A stretch of 64,000 nt of DNA from Diphasiastrum complanatum (lineage: Eukaryota > Streptophyta > Lycopodiopsida > Lycopodiales > Lycopodiaceae): positions 46,114,010-46,178,009 of the forward strand of contig CM055095.1 of assembly GCA_029204225.1 (NCBI GenBank), written 5' to 3'. How positions within the stretch are numbered: the stretch's first letter is position 1; each line of letters begins with the position of its first letter. The translations under genes were made by a program, and so were the position numbers. Positions 48,916 to 62,439 of the stretch are shown piece after piece. The notes below the pieces were generated by a model. The model saw only the letters and a list, made by a program, of their open reading frames with translations, was not told the origin of the DNA and did no database searches.

Positions 48916-49330
48916 TATAGGATTTGAGCCTAGGTCTCCATTCCGTCTTATCTAATGGAGGACTATGTACAATACTTACACGTCACATCAAGGTACAATC
49001 ACATAAATACTCATGGTCAAATTAAATACTATAGGTTCCCAATTACAACCATAATATGAAGACCAAAGTTCCCATGTTTTGGAGCTTGTTGGCTTTGAGG
49101 TCTCCCTTAGTGTTGTTGCTTTAAGATAGTGCCATGGATTTGTGCTTGGTCCAATTATCCTATGCCACATGAAGATTCATAATTGTCTAATTGTTTTTAT
49201 TAACTTACATATCAAGTCGATTTCGTACCACCTCACTTAACATCCATACGTATGTCCTCAACAATGCGAAACATTTTTGCTGACCTCCTATGGCCTCACG
49301 CACACACTACAAGACTATTTAGAAGTTTGG

Positions 49331-49331
<1 letters not shown>

Positions 49332-49378
<47 letters not shown>
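49332..49378. repeat. (AC)n microsatellite
   Basis: About 47 bp of AC dinucleotides, beginning just after TTTGGAT. Confidence 0.97.
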
Positions 49379-49380
<2 letters not shown>

Positions 49381-49509
49381 CCCGTCCCAAGTGCATAGTA
49401 ACACAACAACACTTTTAACTAAACAATGAGGGGATCTAATTCATATTGAAAATGTACATATGGCATGATGAGCTTGATTGGTGATTTGAATTTTGATGCT
49501 CACTTGATA

Positions 49510-49745
49510 AAAATGTTCCGTAAAATCATTTTTTGCTTTTTCATGAAGAAAAAGAAGGCGCCTCCCACAACAAAATTTGTGCCTTTTTTTCTTTCCGAGA
49601 TGGGAAGGTGCATGTAAAATAATTTTACATAAAAAAAAAAGTTTTCACACCGCGGAAGGTCATTTCCTTGGGCATTCCGCCGTGGGAAGGCCTTTTGTCT
49701 CAGGCTATTACCCGTCAGGACCCTTCTGAGGTGGAATGACCTTGG
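49510..49745. repeat. AT-rich/GGAAGGTGC dispersed repeat, copy 1
   Basis: It shares GTAAAATCATTTTTT, a GTGCCT/GCGCCTC CACA motif, AATTTGTG and GGAAGGTGCATGTAAAA with 60565-60745. It is followed by CGCGGAAGG-type sequence in both places. No coding. Confidence 0.6.
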
Positions 49746-50035
49746 ACTCTTGAGGTTGACCTTCAGGTTTCATGTTCCATGCATGTAATTAAGAAATGTG
49801 AGATAGTTCTCCAAAATAATGTTGTGATCTTCTTCTCACTTCAAATAAAGATGACTCATGAGGGTGTACTTGCTGGTTGTTGCATTGTAGTACTAGTGAT
49901 GGTGGATAGGTTAGGTTAGGCTGGCACTCCAAACGGTGAGAGCAACCCACCCACGCACGGGAGAGCCCACCTCCATCATCACTTAATATCTTCACATGGC
50001 TCCATCCCTCACTCACTCCCTTCTTGTGCCTTTCT

Positions 50036-50056
50036 TCTCTCTCTCTCTCTCTCTCT
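50036..50056. repeat. (CT)n tract, possible core-promoter element
   Basis: CT-rich tract about 1.3 kb before the coiled-coil gene exons. CT/GA tracts often mark plant core promoters and 5' leaders. AAACCCTGG and TTTAGGGTTTT follow at 50100-50127. Confidence 0.5.
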
Positions 50057-50578
50057 TTCTATTATTTTTCCACCTTTTTGTTTCACCGTTTATTTTTCGA
50101 AACCCTGGTCTTTCTTTAGGGTTTTTTCAGCACACGTACTAACACTTGATTTCAGAAAAACCTTTTTTCTTTTCTTCAATCTCTGCAAATTTAGCTTTGC
50201 AGTCAGCTTTATGATTTCGCTTTTGGAATCTGATGGGGGCCCTCGCTAAGCACATGTACTGGCTTCATTTCCCAAAACTTTTTTTCTTTCTCGAACTTCT
50301 GAAAATTTAGGTTTGCAGTCAGTTTCATAGAGACGTTACTTTGCTCTCAAAATTTGATAATGGGCCATTTGCAGAGCCGACGTGGCATGTCTTAGTTGTC
50401 TAGCCAAACCGGCTCATGTCGGTCAACTGATTCTTAGGGTTCTTGGAAAAGCATTCAGACCGGCGCTTGCCAGTCAGCCTACTTTTAGGGTTTTGAAACC
50501 TCGCAACGACGATGTGGATGCTCTTCTCACCTTCTCACCACAGCAAAATGGGCAGGCAGTGCTTTGAAGATGCAGAGC

Positions 50579-50621
<43 letters not shown>

Positions 50622-50848
50622 CTCATCGTCTCATCGAGTCTGTGCTTTCCTTGGATCCACTGTCTCTCTATTTGATCCACAGTTTGTCTACCAGCTGCAC
50701 TGCCCACCTGTTCTTTCACTCTGAAGGCTCAGGCTCAGCTCAAGGAGCTGGTAGAGGTAAAATGCTTGCTATGTAGCAGACTTTGGCTACAAGCTGTGAA
50801 AGCAAGCACAGTTTTGAGTTTGATGTCTGATAGGACCTCATTCTGCAG

Positions 50849-50947
50849 GGAATTGTTGATTTTGAGATTAATGCAGCCCTCTGTGGGAGAGTGAGAGGAA
50901 CATTGAAATGTATAAGTCGAATGGTGGAAGCAATGCTTGGTGTTTAG
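50849..50947 (+). CDS. Possible exon of a small protein (low support)
   Basis: After the acceptor TTCTGCAG the sequence encodes GIVDFEINAALCGRVRGTLK, twelve more residues and TAG. A candidate upstream exon ends ...LKAQAQLKELVE at 50756 with donor GTAAAA and matching phase. I know no family. It may instead be part of the 5' leader of the coiled-coil gene. A CT tract (50585-50613) lies upstream. Confidence 0.25.
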   Translation, partial: GIVDFEINAALCGRVRGTLKCISRMVEAMLGV

Positions 50948-51304
50948 CTCTGTCAATCTGTACCTACTTTAGTTCTAGCTGCTAATGGCAGTAGAGACAT
51001 TGTAATGGCTGAGTGAAATCTGAGTAGCGATCCGGGTCTTTTTGCACTTTGACAAATTGTCAAAATCATTTCGGAAGTTGTAAATCAGACTGCCTCAGAA
51101 CTCGAAGTCACTAGCATTTGTCATTCACTGTTGAAATTGCTCATCTGGTTTCCATCTTGAATGTACTTCAGCATTTCAGAGTGAACATTTACTCATTTTT
51201 CTGATTCAATTGAGCATGCCGGATGCGACCAAGTGGTAACTGTGAGAGTAGATCTACCCATGAAGCTTGATCCACCCCTCACATGAGGTCATGATCGCAC
51301 AAAT

Positions 51305-51673
51305 ATGCAGACCTGTAGCGGCATTAAGGAGAATTCAAAAGCGGCAAGCTTAACTCAGAAAAGACCTGGATCGCTTACTTCATCAGAGATGCGGTGGAAA
51401 CTTTACAACAATCCATACTATTATGCCTGTGTAGCAGGGGCAGCGAAGCATCGTGCAGCATTAGGCCACGAGGGACCTACCTGTGCGAGCGCACCAGTGG
51501 ATCGGTGGGAGCTAGACGAAATTCATGCTCAAACTCCATTTGATATCAACAAAAATGAATTGTGGCAGAATTCTCATGACCGTACTCTAAGGACTTTCGA
51601 GTCAATAAAAATGCATCATTTGGGAATTGAGAGCTTCCCTTGTTCTGCAGCGATGAAAGAAGGCCTCTGCAAG
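51305..51673 (+). CDS. Coiled-coil gene, penultimate exon
   Basis: The exon reads SSEMRWKLYNNPYYYACVAG and DRWELDEIHAQTPFDINKNE, a low-complexity-free region that ends GLCK at the donor. The 5' limit is uncertain. Confidence 0.6.
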
Positions 51674-52966
51674 GTAGAATTTTCCTTAGTCTCGATTCTC
51701 TAAGCTTCTGTTCTTAATTTCTCTTGGTATGTCCTCAATAATTGTGTGGCTCATGGCAGTCCAAATCCTGAGGTCAAGTACAAGAAAGTAAGTCTTAACC
51801 AATGTGCCCTCTCTACGCTCCTGTTTTGATTTTGTCCTTTATGTCTTCATTTGTGAGGCTGATTGGAGTCGAATTCCTGCCCTCAGTAGAAATAAGGCTT
51901 TACCACTATGCCGCTTATTGGAGGAGAGTTTCTATTCCATTGCCTTTTTGTGCTTCGTAGATCAATCAATGCCACTTATCATTCCACTCAACCTAGACAA
52001 TAACACGTCTTGTTTATTCTAGGCTACTTTCATATTCTCCTTAAGCGCCTTCCAAAGATTGTTCTGCAACCACTGACGCAGGAGGCAGTCACCTAATATT
52101 TAATGCCTATGTCCTCCAATTAAGTTGACGAGGACTTCGTTTCCTTTACTTGTGGTCAGAAGTTCCACTCCAATCTAGTGAACACATCAATATATAAAAG
52201 AGAAACATTTGAATTCAATGAGCAGCTGTTTTGTTTCTGCTTGTTTTTGTGGCGTACGTTATTTCAGGATCTAAGCAAAGGGATCCCAGCAGCGTCCAGG
52301 AGATCTTCCAAAAAGTTTTCTAAATCAGTTCGCAAAAATGTGGATCAATTGCGCCTTGTGAGCGATTCTGTTATGGTGAATGCGATGCAAAGAGAGCTCC
52401 AGAAGGTGTGGGTGCAAGTGCAGGAGCTTGAGGAAGCCTGCATCTGGGCTCGCATGGAAATCAACAATCTACATTTAAGAGTGGACAGCAAGGGGAAGTC
52501 GTGGCCATCTAAGGTTTACACAAAATTTGCAGCTAAAGTTCTGTCTCTCAAAGAGGATGCTGCACAAGAAAGCCAATCACAGCAGCAGCTTCAGATGCAT
52601 ATCAAGAGACTTGAAAAACAACTAGCTGAGTCGAAGGCAGCTCTGATCAAAGCCAAAAAAGATATGATCAAAGAAAGAAAAGGCAGAGAGGTACTGGAGT
52701 TGGTCTGCGCTGAATTAGCACGCGAGATCCGACAAGATAAACTGGATCCGGATAAGCTGAAGCAAAACCGCCCACAATCCAATCATCAAGCAGAAACAGA
52801 GGGCAAGATCCTGCGCATGAGCGAGGAGTGGCGAGAAGAGAAAGTGCAGGTAAAGGTAACAGAAGCAAAGTTCGAGGTAGCACACGACAATCTGAGCATA
52901 GGTTCATTTGAACAGAAAGTGAAGGGCTTTTTAGCAGCTACCACAAGAAGAGGAAGAAGGTTTTGA
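51305..52966 (+). CDS. Coiled-coil protein of the At5g41620/At1g64180 type, 3' exons
   Basis: Two exons: 51305-51673 and 52268-52966, joined phase 0 across a 594-bp GT-AG intron (AAG|GTAGAA to TTATTTCAG). The C-terminal exon is a long coiled coil: MQRELQKVWVQVQELEEA, HIKRLEKQLAESKAALIKAK, then VLELVCAELAREIRQDK and SEEWREEKVQVKVTEAKFE. This order matches plant proteins annotated as USO1-like or branchless-trichome-related. Their function is poorly known, with links to microtubules and cell shape in Arabidopsis. The KLAATLWEL N-terminal motif of that family is not seen, so upstream exons are missing from this model, and ATG at 51305 is only the first in-frame Met. The 3' exon shows no break; the stop TGA is at 52964. 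Confidence 0.75.
52268..52966 (+). CDS. Coiled-coil gene, last exon
   Basis: The exon starts DLSKGIPAASRRSSKKFSKS after a strong acceptor and runs 232 codons to TGA. Heptad-rich Glu/Lys/Leu sequence dominates from residue 35 of the exon to the end. Confidence 0.8.
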   Translation, partial: DLSKGIPAASRRSSKKFSKSVRKNVDQLRLVSDSVMVNAMQRELQKVWVQVQELEEACIWARMEINNLHLRVDSKGKSWPSKVYTKFAAKVLSLKEDAAQESQSQQQLQMHIKRLEKQLAESKAALIKAKKDMIKERKGREVLELVCAELAREIRQDKLDPDKLKQNRPQSNHQAETEGKILRMSEEWREEKVQVKVTEAKFEVAHDNLSIGSFEQKVKGFLAATTRRGRRF

Positions 52967-53888
52967 TCCAAAGGTAAAAGCTGAATTGTTGCAGTTTAGG
53001 ATGAGGGTTTTGCTAAAAGATAAAGCTGAATTGTTGCAATTTATTATGAGGGTTTTACCACAACCATGTGAGCTGATTGGGAGTAGCAAGTAGTAGCTCT
53101 GATCCCAGTATTGAAAAGGATTAGATTTCATGGAGAGCTGAATTTATAGGTACTAGGTTACATATGAATTAAGTGGCAAATATGGTTCAATTTTCATCAA
53201 AGGCTAGTTACTTACGGAGACTTTCTTGTGAAACACCAGTTCCAATTTACATGATGTATATGGCCATGTGCGCAATCAAATCTAACGTCATTGAACTATA
53301 CATGTTGGAGAAAATTTCCGTAGAATGTCGCACATGTAACAAGTTGCAAATATGAGATGGTTATTACTTTTGCAAGAATTTGATTTTCGTGTGGTGATAC
53401 ACAAGAGGAATTAATATTACATGGCTAATCATGTTATGTAATTCAAAACACTAATAGATCTTTAGGCAAGGTGCAACAACAAAAACTAATATTAAAGGCA
53501 AGAACCTATTGGAAATCGGATGACTCTTCGGTGCATGAGCTACGTCTACGTCTATCGGATTCGAGCTATCTTCGATAATTTGATGGTAGCTCTATTTGAT
53601 CCAAGCTTCAAAGTCGCGAGGATCGATATGTAGACACACACGAAATCATTCAATTGCAAAAACGTATAAAAGAAATCAGATAAAGAGCATTACAATCAGC
53701 ATACACTATCACTCATATAAAGTCATTCAATCTACTTTATTTGCAAACCTAGACTCAAACGAAACAGAGAATTATGCAAGCGACTCAACACGACAATGCA
53801 CAGTATGTATTGGAACAAATTCAATTACTTCGAAAGAGTGTACATGTCCAAATGCTTGAAAATGCACGATCTCTCTAAAACAGTACTT

Positions 53889-53958
<70 letters not shown>

Positions 53959-54297
53959 AATAGAACACCCTACTTCGCATTAATTCATAGAGTCGTGGGA
54001 TGATCAGATTATTCAGTGATGCGCTATCGAATATGTATATACATGAGAGTTGTACAATTACATGTATGCTTAATTAATTCATTTACAAGATGAATTAAGA
54101 CACTATGTTCCACTATTGTCGACATAAGGAGTTTTGCTATTCAATAAACCTTTAGTTATACATCGATTCTGCAAGTAAGCTGCTATAAAAAAAACATGTT
54201 GCCAAAAGGATTTAGGCAACAATGCATGAGTGATCATGCACTTGGTAGATTCGACTAATGTTTAGTTCTTTCTCTCTTGCAAGTCCATTGGACTGAG
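52967..54297. other. 3' flank of the coiled-coil gene and spacer
   Basis: A short direct duplication (AAAGCTGAATTGTTGCA at about 52976 and 53023) follows the stop. A GA tract lies at 53891-53954. No gene seen. Confidence 0.65.
53891..53954. repeat. (GA)n microsatellite
   Basis: About 64 bp of pure GA dinucleotides. Confidence 0.97.
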
Positions 54298-54976
54298 TGT
54301 GAAAAATGCATCAAAATAAACCCATTTGATCCTAGAAATGATGGAGAAAGCACTTCCTTAAGATCCAAACAAGATCTAGAAGCTAGATTACTGATCAATG
54401 CATTGATTCCAAGCTTATCTTGGCTTGAATTCTATGAATTAGCTCCAAAACTCTTCACACGTGTGAATGTACGGCCTGCTGCAGCCTGTGTACTGTACCT
54501 GCAACTCCAAACTCATTCAATGATCACAAAAAATCATATGCCAATAGTACTCATCAATCAAATCATAGACTCAAACTAGTCAAGAAGGAAAATCTCGATT
54601 TTGCTCATAATTGGATGGAAATCCCATCACATATTTATACATGTAGAGTTTGGATCTGAGCATATTAGGGCTTCTATGTATTCATCACAACCTAACCCTA
54701 ACATCTAACCTAAAGATCCACTTGATCCACCCTATTCAGGGTCAATACCTCGAGATCAAAAAGCAATAAAAAAATTGCTATTTTAAGCTCCTATTTGTTC
54801 TCTACCCTATCTATGCACTCTTTGGCCACATTCCAAAGGTACCATTCCAAATCTAGGTTAATTATTTGACTTAGAATAGGGTATCCTATGCTTTTGGCAT
54901 GTGTGACATCCCACATCATGGCCTCAAAGTCGTTTACAAGTGGAATTTATGCAAACTAGCTTGTGTAAATTTAACA
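54298..54976 (-). repeat. 3' LTR of the gag-only copia
   Basis: On the plus strand it starts TGTGAAAAATGCATC and ends AAATTTAACA. It carries the palindrome TTCACACGTGTGAA at 54454-54467. Confidence 0.88.
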
Positions 54977-55900
54977 CTCCTACTCACAACTAGTTTGAAG
55001 ATAACGTAGACTTGCTTATCAACCCTAGGGCTGATCTTAACTTCACAAATGTAGCTCTTTGAAGCGGTTTAGTGAGGATATCAACAACACATTCAGTATC
55101 CTTCTTTGGCTTGCTCAACCTTGGACTTGAAGATCAAGAAGAATCTTCACCTTTTCTTGAATGCAACACCTTTGCCTTTGGATTTTCTCTTGCTCTTGGT
55201 GAAAAGAGCCTTGTCATCTCCATCATTGAGGGAGAGCTTCCCCATCCTTGGCATTGATGTGAGTTCTCCTACTCTTCTCGGCCATGAGGACTCCTTGGAG
55301 ATCTTCAAGTGAGGCAACTTGCCCATGATTGCATAGCCTTGCACCAAGTTAGCAAAATCCACACTTAATCCATTCAAGATTAGTTGAACAAGTTCACATT
55401 CCTTAATGGAATCTCCTATGTAAGCAAGCTCCTTGTTTAAGTCCTTAACTCTCAACACATATGAATGACCACTCTCTCCTTTAGCTTGAAGAAATTGAAG
55501 GATTTGATTCTTCAAGGATAGCAACCTTGAAGACCCCAAAATTGACTTTCTGAGATCTCAATAAGTCTACAAACGACCTATAACAATACCAAAGATAAGG
55601 ACCTACCTTTCTTTTGATTGAATGAAAACTATTCCTTGTGATTGTCTCCACAAATCGAGTAGCATCAATATGAAGAAAGTGCAAAATACTTGCTATTTTG
55701 ATCCAATTGATAAGAGATGACCAAAACTCGTATTTTGAAGCAAAAAAGCCTGTAAATAAAAAACCATTAGATCTCTCTTCACTCAAATTAATCAAGGATT
55801 GAAGGTACTAATCATAGATTATGTCTAGATAGCAATCAATACTCGAATCGATGACTCTAGCATGAAATGAAGCTCATTTCTTGGAATGGCTTTGATACCA

Positions 55901-56549
55901 TGTGAAAAATGCAGCAAAATAAACCATTTGATCCTAGAAATGATGGAGAAAGCACCTACTTAAAATCCAAAGAAGATCTAGAAGCTAGATTACTAATCAA
56001 TGCATTTATTCCTAGCTTATCTTGGCTTGAACTCCATGAATTAGCTCCAAAACTCTTCACACGTGTGAATGTACGATCTGCTGCTACCTGTGTACTGTAC
56101 CTACAACTCCAAACTCATTCAATGATCAATCAAATCATAGACTCAAACTAGTCAAGAAGGAAAATCTCGATTTTGCTCATAATTGGATGGAAATCCCGTC
56201 ACATATTTATACATGTAGAGCTCGGGTTTGAGCATATTAGGGCTTCTATGTATTCATCACAACCTAATCCTAACATATAAGCTAATTATCCAGTTGATCC
56301 ACCCTATTTAAGGTCAACACCTCAAGATCCAAAAACAATGAAAAGATTGCTATTTTAAGCTCCTATTTTTTTCTCTACCCTATCTATGCACTCTTTGGCC
56401 ACATTCCAAAGGTACCATTCCAAAGATAAGTTAACTATTTGACTTAGAATAAGGTATCATATGCTTTTGGCATGTGTCACCTCCCACATCATGGCCTCAA
56501 AGTCATTTACAAGTGGAATTTATACAAACTAGCTTGTGTAAACTTAACA
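55901..56549 (-). repeat. 5' LTR of the gag-only copia
   Basis: 649 bp copy next to the primer site, with the same palindrome at 56056-56069. Confidence 0.88.
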
Positions 56550-57345
56550 CTAAAGAGAATAGGAACCATCGAATTGTTGTTTGATACCATTTGTCGAACA
56601 ATACTCCTTGAATGCATTGGATATGCATTCACCACCATTGTCGGTTCTGAGAGCTTTGATCTTTCTTCTAGGATGTAGCTCAACATAGATTTTGAAGAAA
56701 TGGAAGGCTTCAGATTTGTGCTTTATAAAATAGATAGGAGCTCTTCTCGAATAATCATCAATAAATGTAATAAAGAATTCAACACCAAGTAATGATGGTG
56801 TCTGCAATGGGCCAAATATATCTGAATGAAATATGTCTAATATATTTCTAGATACATGTTTTTGATTCGACTTAAAAGCAGCTTCTAGTTTGTTTTTCTA
56901 TTATACAACTCTGGCAGGCTGGAGGATCGATAGTTCAATAATAAAAATCAAGAACTAAACAATGCTTAGACATACTTGCAATAAATACATGATCTAAGTG
57001 CCCAAGTGTATAATGCCAAATCAATTCTTTATTAATCAAAATTGAGCTACTTAAAGCATGATCAGTGACATAATAGCAATGAGTAAGTTGATAAAGATAT
57101 CTTTGTCTTTTTTCAAGTACAAGGATCCTCTTCTCCTTATAAATTTTTTTACAAGAATCTGATTCGAACTCTACTTTGTGTCCTAAATCAGTAATCCTGC
57201 TGATAGACAATAGATTGGTTGCTAGATTTGGAACATACAATACTTTTGGAATGAGTTTGGACTGTCCATTTTGAAAACTCAGCTTGAGAGTATCTTCACC
57301 TTAGATCATGTGTGAGCTGTAGAATCTTATTCTGTTCAAGATTTT
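56550..57345 (-). mobile_element. Ty1/copia relic: pre-integrase and integrase
   Basis: Minus-strand readings VPNLATNLLSISRITDLGHK (about 57235) and WHYTLGHLDH belong to the protease/pre-integrase region. FFITFIDDYSRRAPIYFIKH (56790) and ALRTDNGGECISNAFKEYC are integrase core. It is a degraded fragment, possibly the host of the adjoining gag-only copia. Confidence 0.85.
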
Positions 57346-58680
<1,335 letters not shown>

Positions 58681-58890
58681 TATTATTCAAGGAGACAATT
58701 GTCCAACAAGATGACCCAAAGAGAACCATGTATAAGCATGAAATGAGATAGGAGATAGAGAGAGATCTTCTCTTCCCACAAGTTACATCCTTTTATAACA
58801 AGTTCAAACCTAATTTCAAACTTTGGTTTCCCTCCATAATGAAAAACCCTACTATTTTTGTGACTAGATTCAATGTCTCTACTATTCAAA

Positions 58891-59287
58891 TTGAATCTAC
58901 CAAAAACTTGTGTACTTCACTTTCCCACACTTTCCAAAAGTGTTTATTCAAATGCTTTTGGATTAATATAACTTTGAAAAGTCAAACTCTAAGTCTAATA
59001 TGAAATTGACCTCAATTGCCAAATAAACAAATGTAGCAAATTTGACTAAACTAGTTGAAATCTTTCACAGGCAAGTCTCTGCATGTCCAATTGAATCTAC
59101 CAAAACCTCGTGTACTACACTTTCCCACACTTTTCAAAAGTGTTTATTCAAATGCTTTTAGACGAATATAACTTTGAAAAGTCAAACTATAAGTCTAATA
59201 TGAAATTGGCCTCAATTGCCAAATAAACAAATGTAGCAAATTTGACTAAACTAGTTAAAATCTTTCACAGGCAAGTCTCTACATGTC
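58891..59287. repeat. Tandem repeat, 200 bp period, two copies
   Basis: TTGAATCTACCAAAA begins units at 58891 and 59091. The two copies are about 95% alike and end with CTTTCACAGGCAAGTCTC. No coding. Confidence 0.9.
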
Positions 59288-60560
59288 TACACATCTTTTT
59301 AAATTTTGATTTTTTCAGAAACTCCCTTTGACCAACTTGAACTCATAGTTCCAAAGTGATTGCCCCCCCCAATCTTCTCATGCCATGAGGCAATAATCAT
59401 TTATAGCTATGTGCAACTATTTTTTCATTGGATTCCACATATCCGTTCAGGTGGAAGCCATTTTCCAGCAAGGACAAATAATGTAATTTGAAGGATTTGT
59501 GCAGGTTGATAAACGAAAGAGAAAATTGCAATTTAGAAAGATAATGAAAAAAAAACCCATTTTTTTGCCCATATTCACCCAAAAAACACATTGGTCTTTG
59601 AGAGAATGATCACAATGCTATGGTGGCAAAGCTATAAAAATCCAATGCTATGGTAGGACCTCAAATTGGCTCCCCCTTTGGCACCTTTGTGTGAAAGCCA
59701 CCATAAGAAAGAAGATGAAGTAATATATGGAGTTTGGGGCCCTATCCGTTGGTCTCTCAATATAGACCTGTACCTTGCACAATGTGATGCCTTTGGAAGG
59801 AAAGGCCAAAAAGGTACCATTCAGCCATGTTCAGTCTTGATGGCCCGCGATATCTTTGTCACTTTGTGATTTATTAGGTGTCAAAAATGCAAAAAGAGGA
59901 AACGATTCCTGGCTCTACTCATAAAGTGGGTAGTAGGGGACGGCTCACGGAATTCGTTCAAGTACAATTGTATCCACAATATCAAAGACTTCATGTTCTT
60001 CCTCAGAACCTTCTCCTCACATCTCTTATGGTACTGAATTCCAGTGTTTTATTAGTACATGTTCTTTTGATTGTCACAAAATACACTCTAGCATCTACAG
60101 TACAGGTCGAGACCCACAAAGCTAAACTCACGATTCACTTGTAAAAAGTAATAAGAATCCATGTTATGTTGCCTCTTTGGCTCTTTGTGTGTGTATAACG
60201 TTTTCAAATTTAATGCTGCACAGTAAATTCTTGTTACTCAATTAGCGCTTGGGTACATCCAAAGACCACATCAGCTTACTATACGACCTTGAAGAGCCGT
60301 TAAATCCAGTCCCTAAAGACTTCATTGGCCAGCGGCAAAATTGCTTATTATCTATCAGAATATGCACAGAGTTGCTTGGGATGATCAATTTAGTCAAAGT
60401 TAAGATCTATCCACTTTTCAGTTTATATCTGTATTTAAGAAAACGTCAGTTGAAGCATGTTAATGTTAATGTTAATTGCAAAGTTAATGTTTACGAGAAT
60501 GCATATCTAATATGGGCTTTACGCGTAAGTCTAGAATCCGAGGCTACCGACGCTTTTTAT
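59288..60560. other. Spacer without recognisable gene
   Basis: ORFs at 59666-59869, 59878-60144 and 60249-60683 match no family I know. I see no RNA gene. Confidence 0.6.
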
Positions 60561-60564
60561 TTCG

Positions 60565-60880
60565 TAAAATCATTTTTCAAATTTTTACAAAGGAAATGGT
60601 GGTGCCTCACACAATGTAATTTGTGGGGCAAATTTTTTTTGCAAGCACCTTCCGGCCTTCCGGAGTTCGGAAGGTGCACGTAAAAAAATTTGTCATAATT
60701 TTACACGCACCTTTCAACGGAAGGTGCATGTAAAAAATTTTTTACTCAAAAAAAAAGAAAAAAAATGTGAAAAATGAATTCACGCGGCGGAAGGGCCGGC
60801 TCCTCGGCCCTTCCACCCGGGGGCGCAGCATCCTTCCCCGGGCGGAAGGGCCGAGGAGCCGGCCCTTCCCTCCCCTTACA
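60565..60880. repeat. Dispersed repeat copy 2 with a GC-rich inverted repeat
   Basis: The AT-rich part (60565-60745) resembles 49510-49690. It is followed by perfect 26-nt inverted arms at 60789-60814 and 60844-60869 (GGAAGGGCCGGCTCC outward), separated by 29 bases. Each arm is itself partly palindromic. The GC content contrasts sharply with the flanks. Confidence 0.8.
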
Positions 60881-61069
60881 GTTCAGATTCTGCAGTGACA
60901 CTGATCAGTTAATCTTATCGCAAGTCCGAACATTAGGAAATTAGATGGACGAGTTTTTCGTGGTACATTTCCAAATTCTTACTACCTGTTTTGCCAAGAT
61001 CTCGATCGGATAGGGAAGCGAGTATTCATTCGTGGTACATTTTCAAATTCCAGATTCACATTTTTTTTG

Positions 61070-62285
61070 TATTCTTGGCAAACATGCCATATTTACCAAA
61101 TTCCAAGCCTCCAAGGCTAAAGCCATATTGGAATTATTCGCTAGATTTATGTGGTCGTATGAAAACACATTCACTTGATGGCTAATTATTTTATCAATTT
61201 CATTGATGACTAATCCATGAAGACTAATGCCATGCTATTTTTTATGCATTTTCTTGTTCCAAAGAATTAAGGACTTTCAAAGGTGCAGATTGAAAAAAAA
61301 AAAGTGAAAGCATTTCATATTGATGGAGGGAAAGAGTTCATATCAACTACCTTTCAACAAACGGGATCGAACATCAATTCAAAGCTAGCTATTCTCCTCA
61401 ACAAAATGTAAATCTCCTGCTTTTATTATCGAAGGATGGGAAAATCCATCAATGTACATAAAGATGGAAGTACATAGAATGATAATGTGTCGAATGGCAA
61501 GTGTTATAAAGTTAAAAAAAACTTAGGAATACATAAAATAATAAAAATAGTTACTCAAAACCTACTGCTTGATATAAGTCACTAACTAGAATATTGTCAC
61601 TAATAGGTAATGCATGAAGCTTTGAAGCAACCGCTCTTGTAAATTGAGCTCGTCAAAGAACTGAAAGCACTTAAGAACGTCGCAATGCAACAGAAGTATG
61701 TTGAGGATAGAAAGATACAAAATGGGATAGTTGAGAAGAAGAACAAAACCTTAAATGGAGCCAATCAAATTTGTGTTATTGAATGCTTACTTCCTAACAA
61801 ATTTAGGGTTGAAGCTATTTCTATAGCTTGTTACTTACAAAAGCATTCAATAACATGACACCTCAAAAAGCTTGGTCAAACTATAAATATAAGCCAAGAA
61901 TCAAACATATGAGAGTATTTAGCTACATGTAATATGCCCAATTTCCACTCCTGTTATCAAGAAATAAACTCCATATTACAAGTATAAAATGCATATTCAT
62001 TATAGTGCAAGGCCTATAACATGTATGTTTTAATAAGTGATAAAACATTTGTGTGTCAAGACACTATTATTTTGGAAGATATATTCTTACATGAGTTCAA
62101 AGGCAAGTGAAAGAATTGTTCCAAAAAATTTGTGATTCTATCACATAGGCGAGCAATACTCAACGTTCACAAAATGTTGATGAACTGTTTAAATTCCAAC
62201 ATTTATAACACCAATATCAAATTCAGATGATCACACAACACCTAGAAGATCAACATGTGAGAAACATCCACCATAAAGGTTTACA
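61070..62285 (+). mobile_element. Ty1/copia integrase relic
   Basis: Scattered readings along the plus strand match the integrase region in order: LDLCGRMKTHSLDG (61140), FHIDGGKEFISTTFQ (61315), SYSPQQN (61390), RVEAISIACYLQKHS (61810), and TPRRSTCEKHPP (62240) from the linker before reverse transcriptase. It is an old fossil with many interruptions and insertions between the conserved words. Confidence 0.75.
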
Positions 62286-62439
62286 TTGTTGGATTTATCC
62301 GAATAATTGATGTGAGAGTTGGATTCTTTCGAATAATGGATCTTAAATCTACATCCATTAATCTATCTAGTTATGTAGTTTTACTCATGCTTTTACACAG
62401 TCTACAAAAATACACGGGAGCAACTAACAGTCGGATTTG

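Larger units (their letters stand above)
54298..56549 (-). mobile_element. Internally deleted Ty1/copia carrying only a gag piece
   Basis: LTRs at 54298-54976 and 55901-56549 enclose 924 bp. The minus strand has the primer site TGGTATCAAAGCC at 55900-55888, then a gag-like reading (55539-55147: LQAKGESGHSYVLRVKDLNK, LVQLILNGLSVDFANLV). A purine tract GTGAGTAGGAG lies before the 3' LTR. No protease, integrase or reverse transcriptase is present, so this copy was non-autonomous from its deletion on. The LTRs differ by several percent plus indels, so it is older than the copia at 38932. No exact target duplication is visible. Confidence 0.85.
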
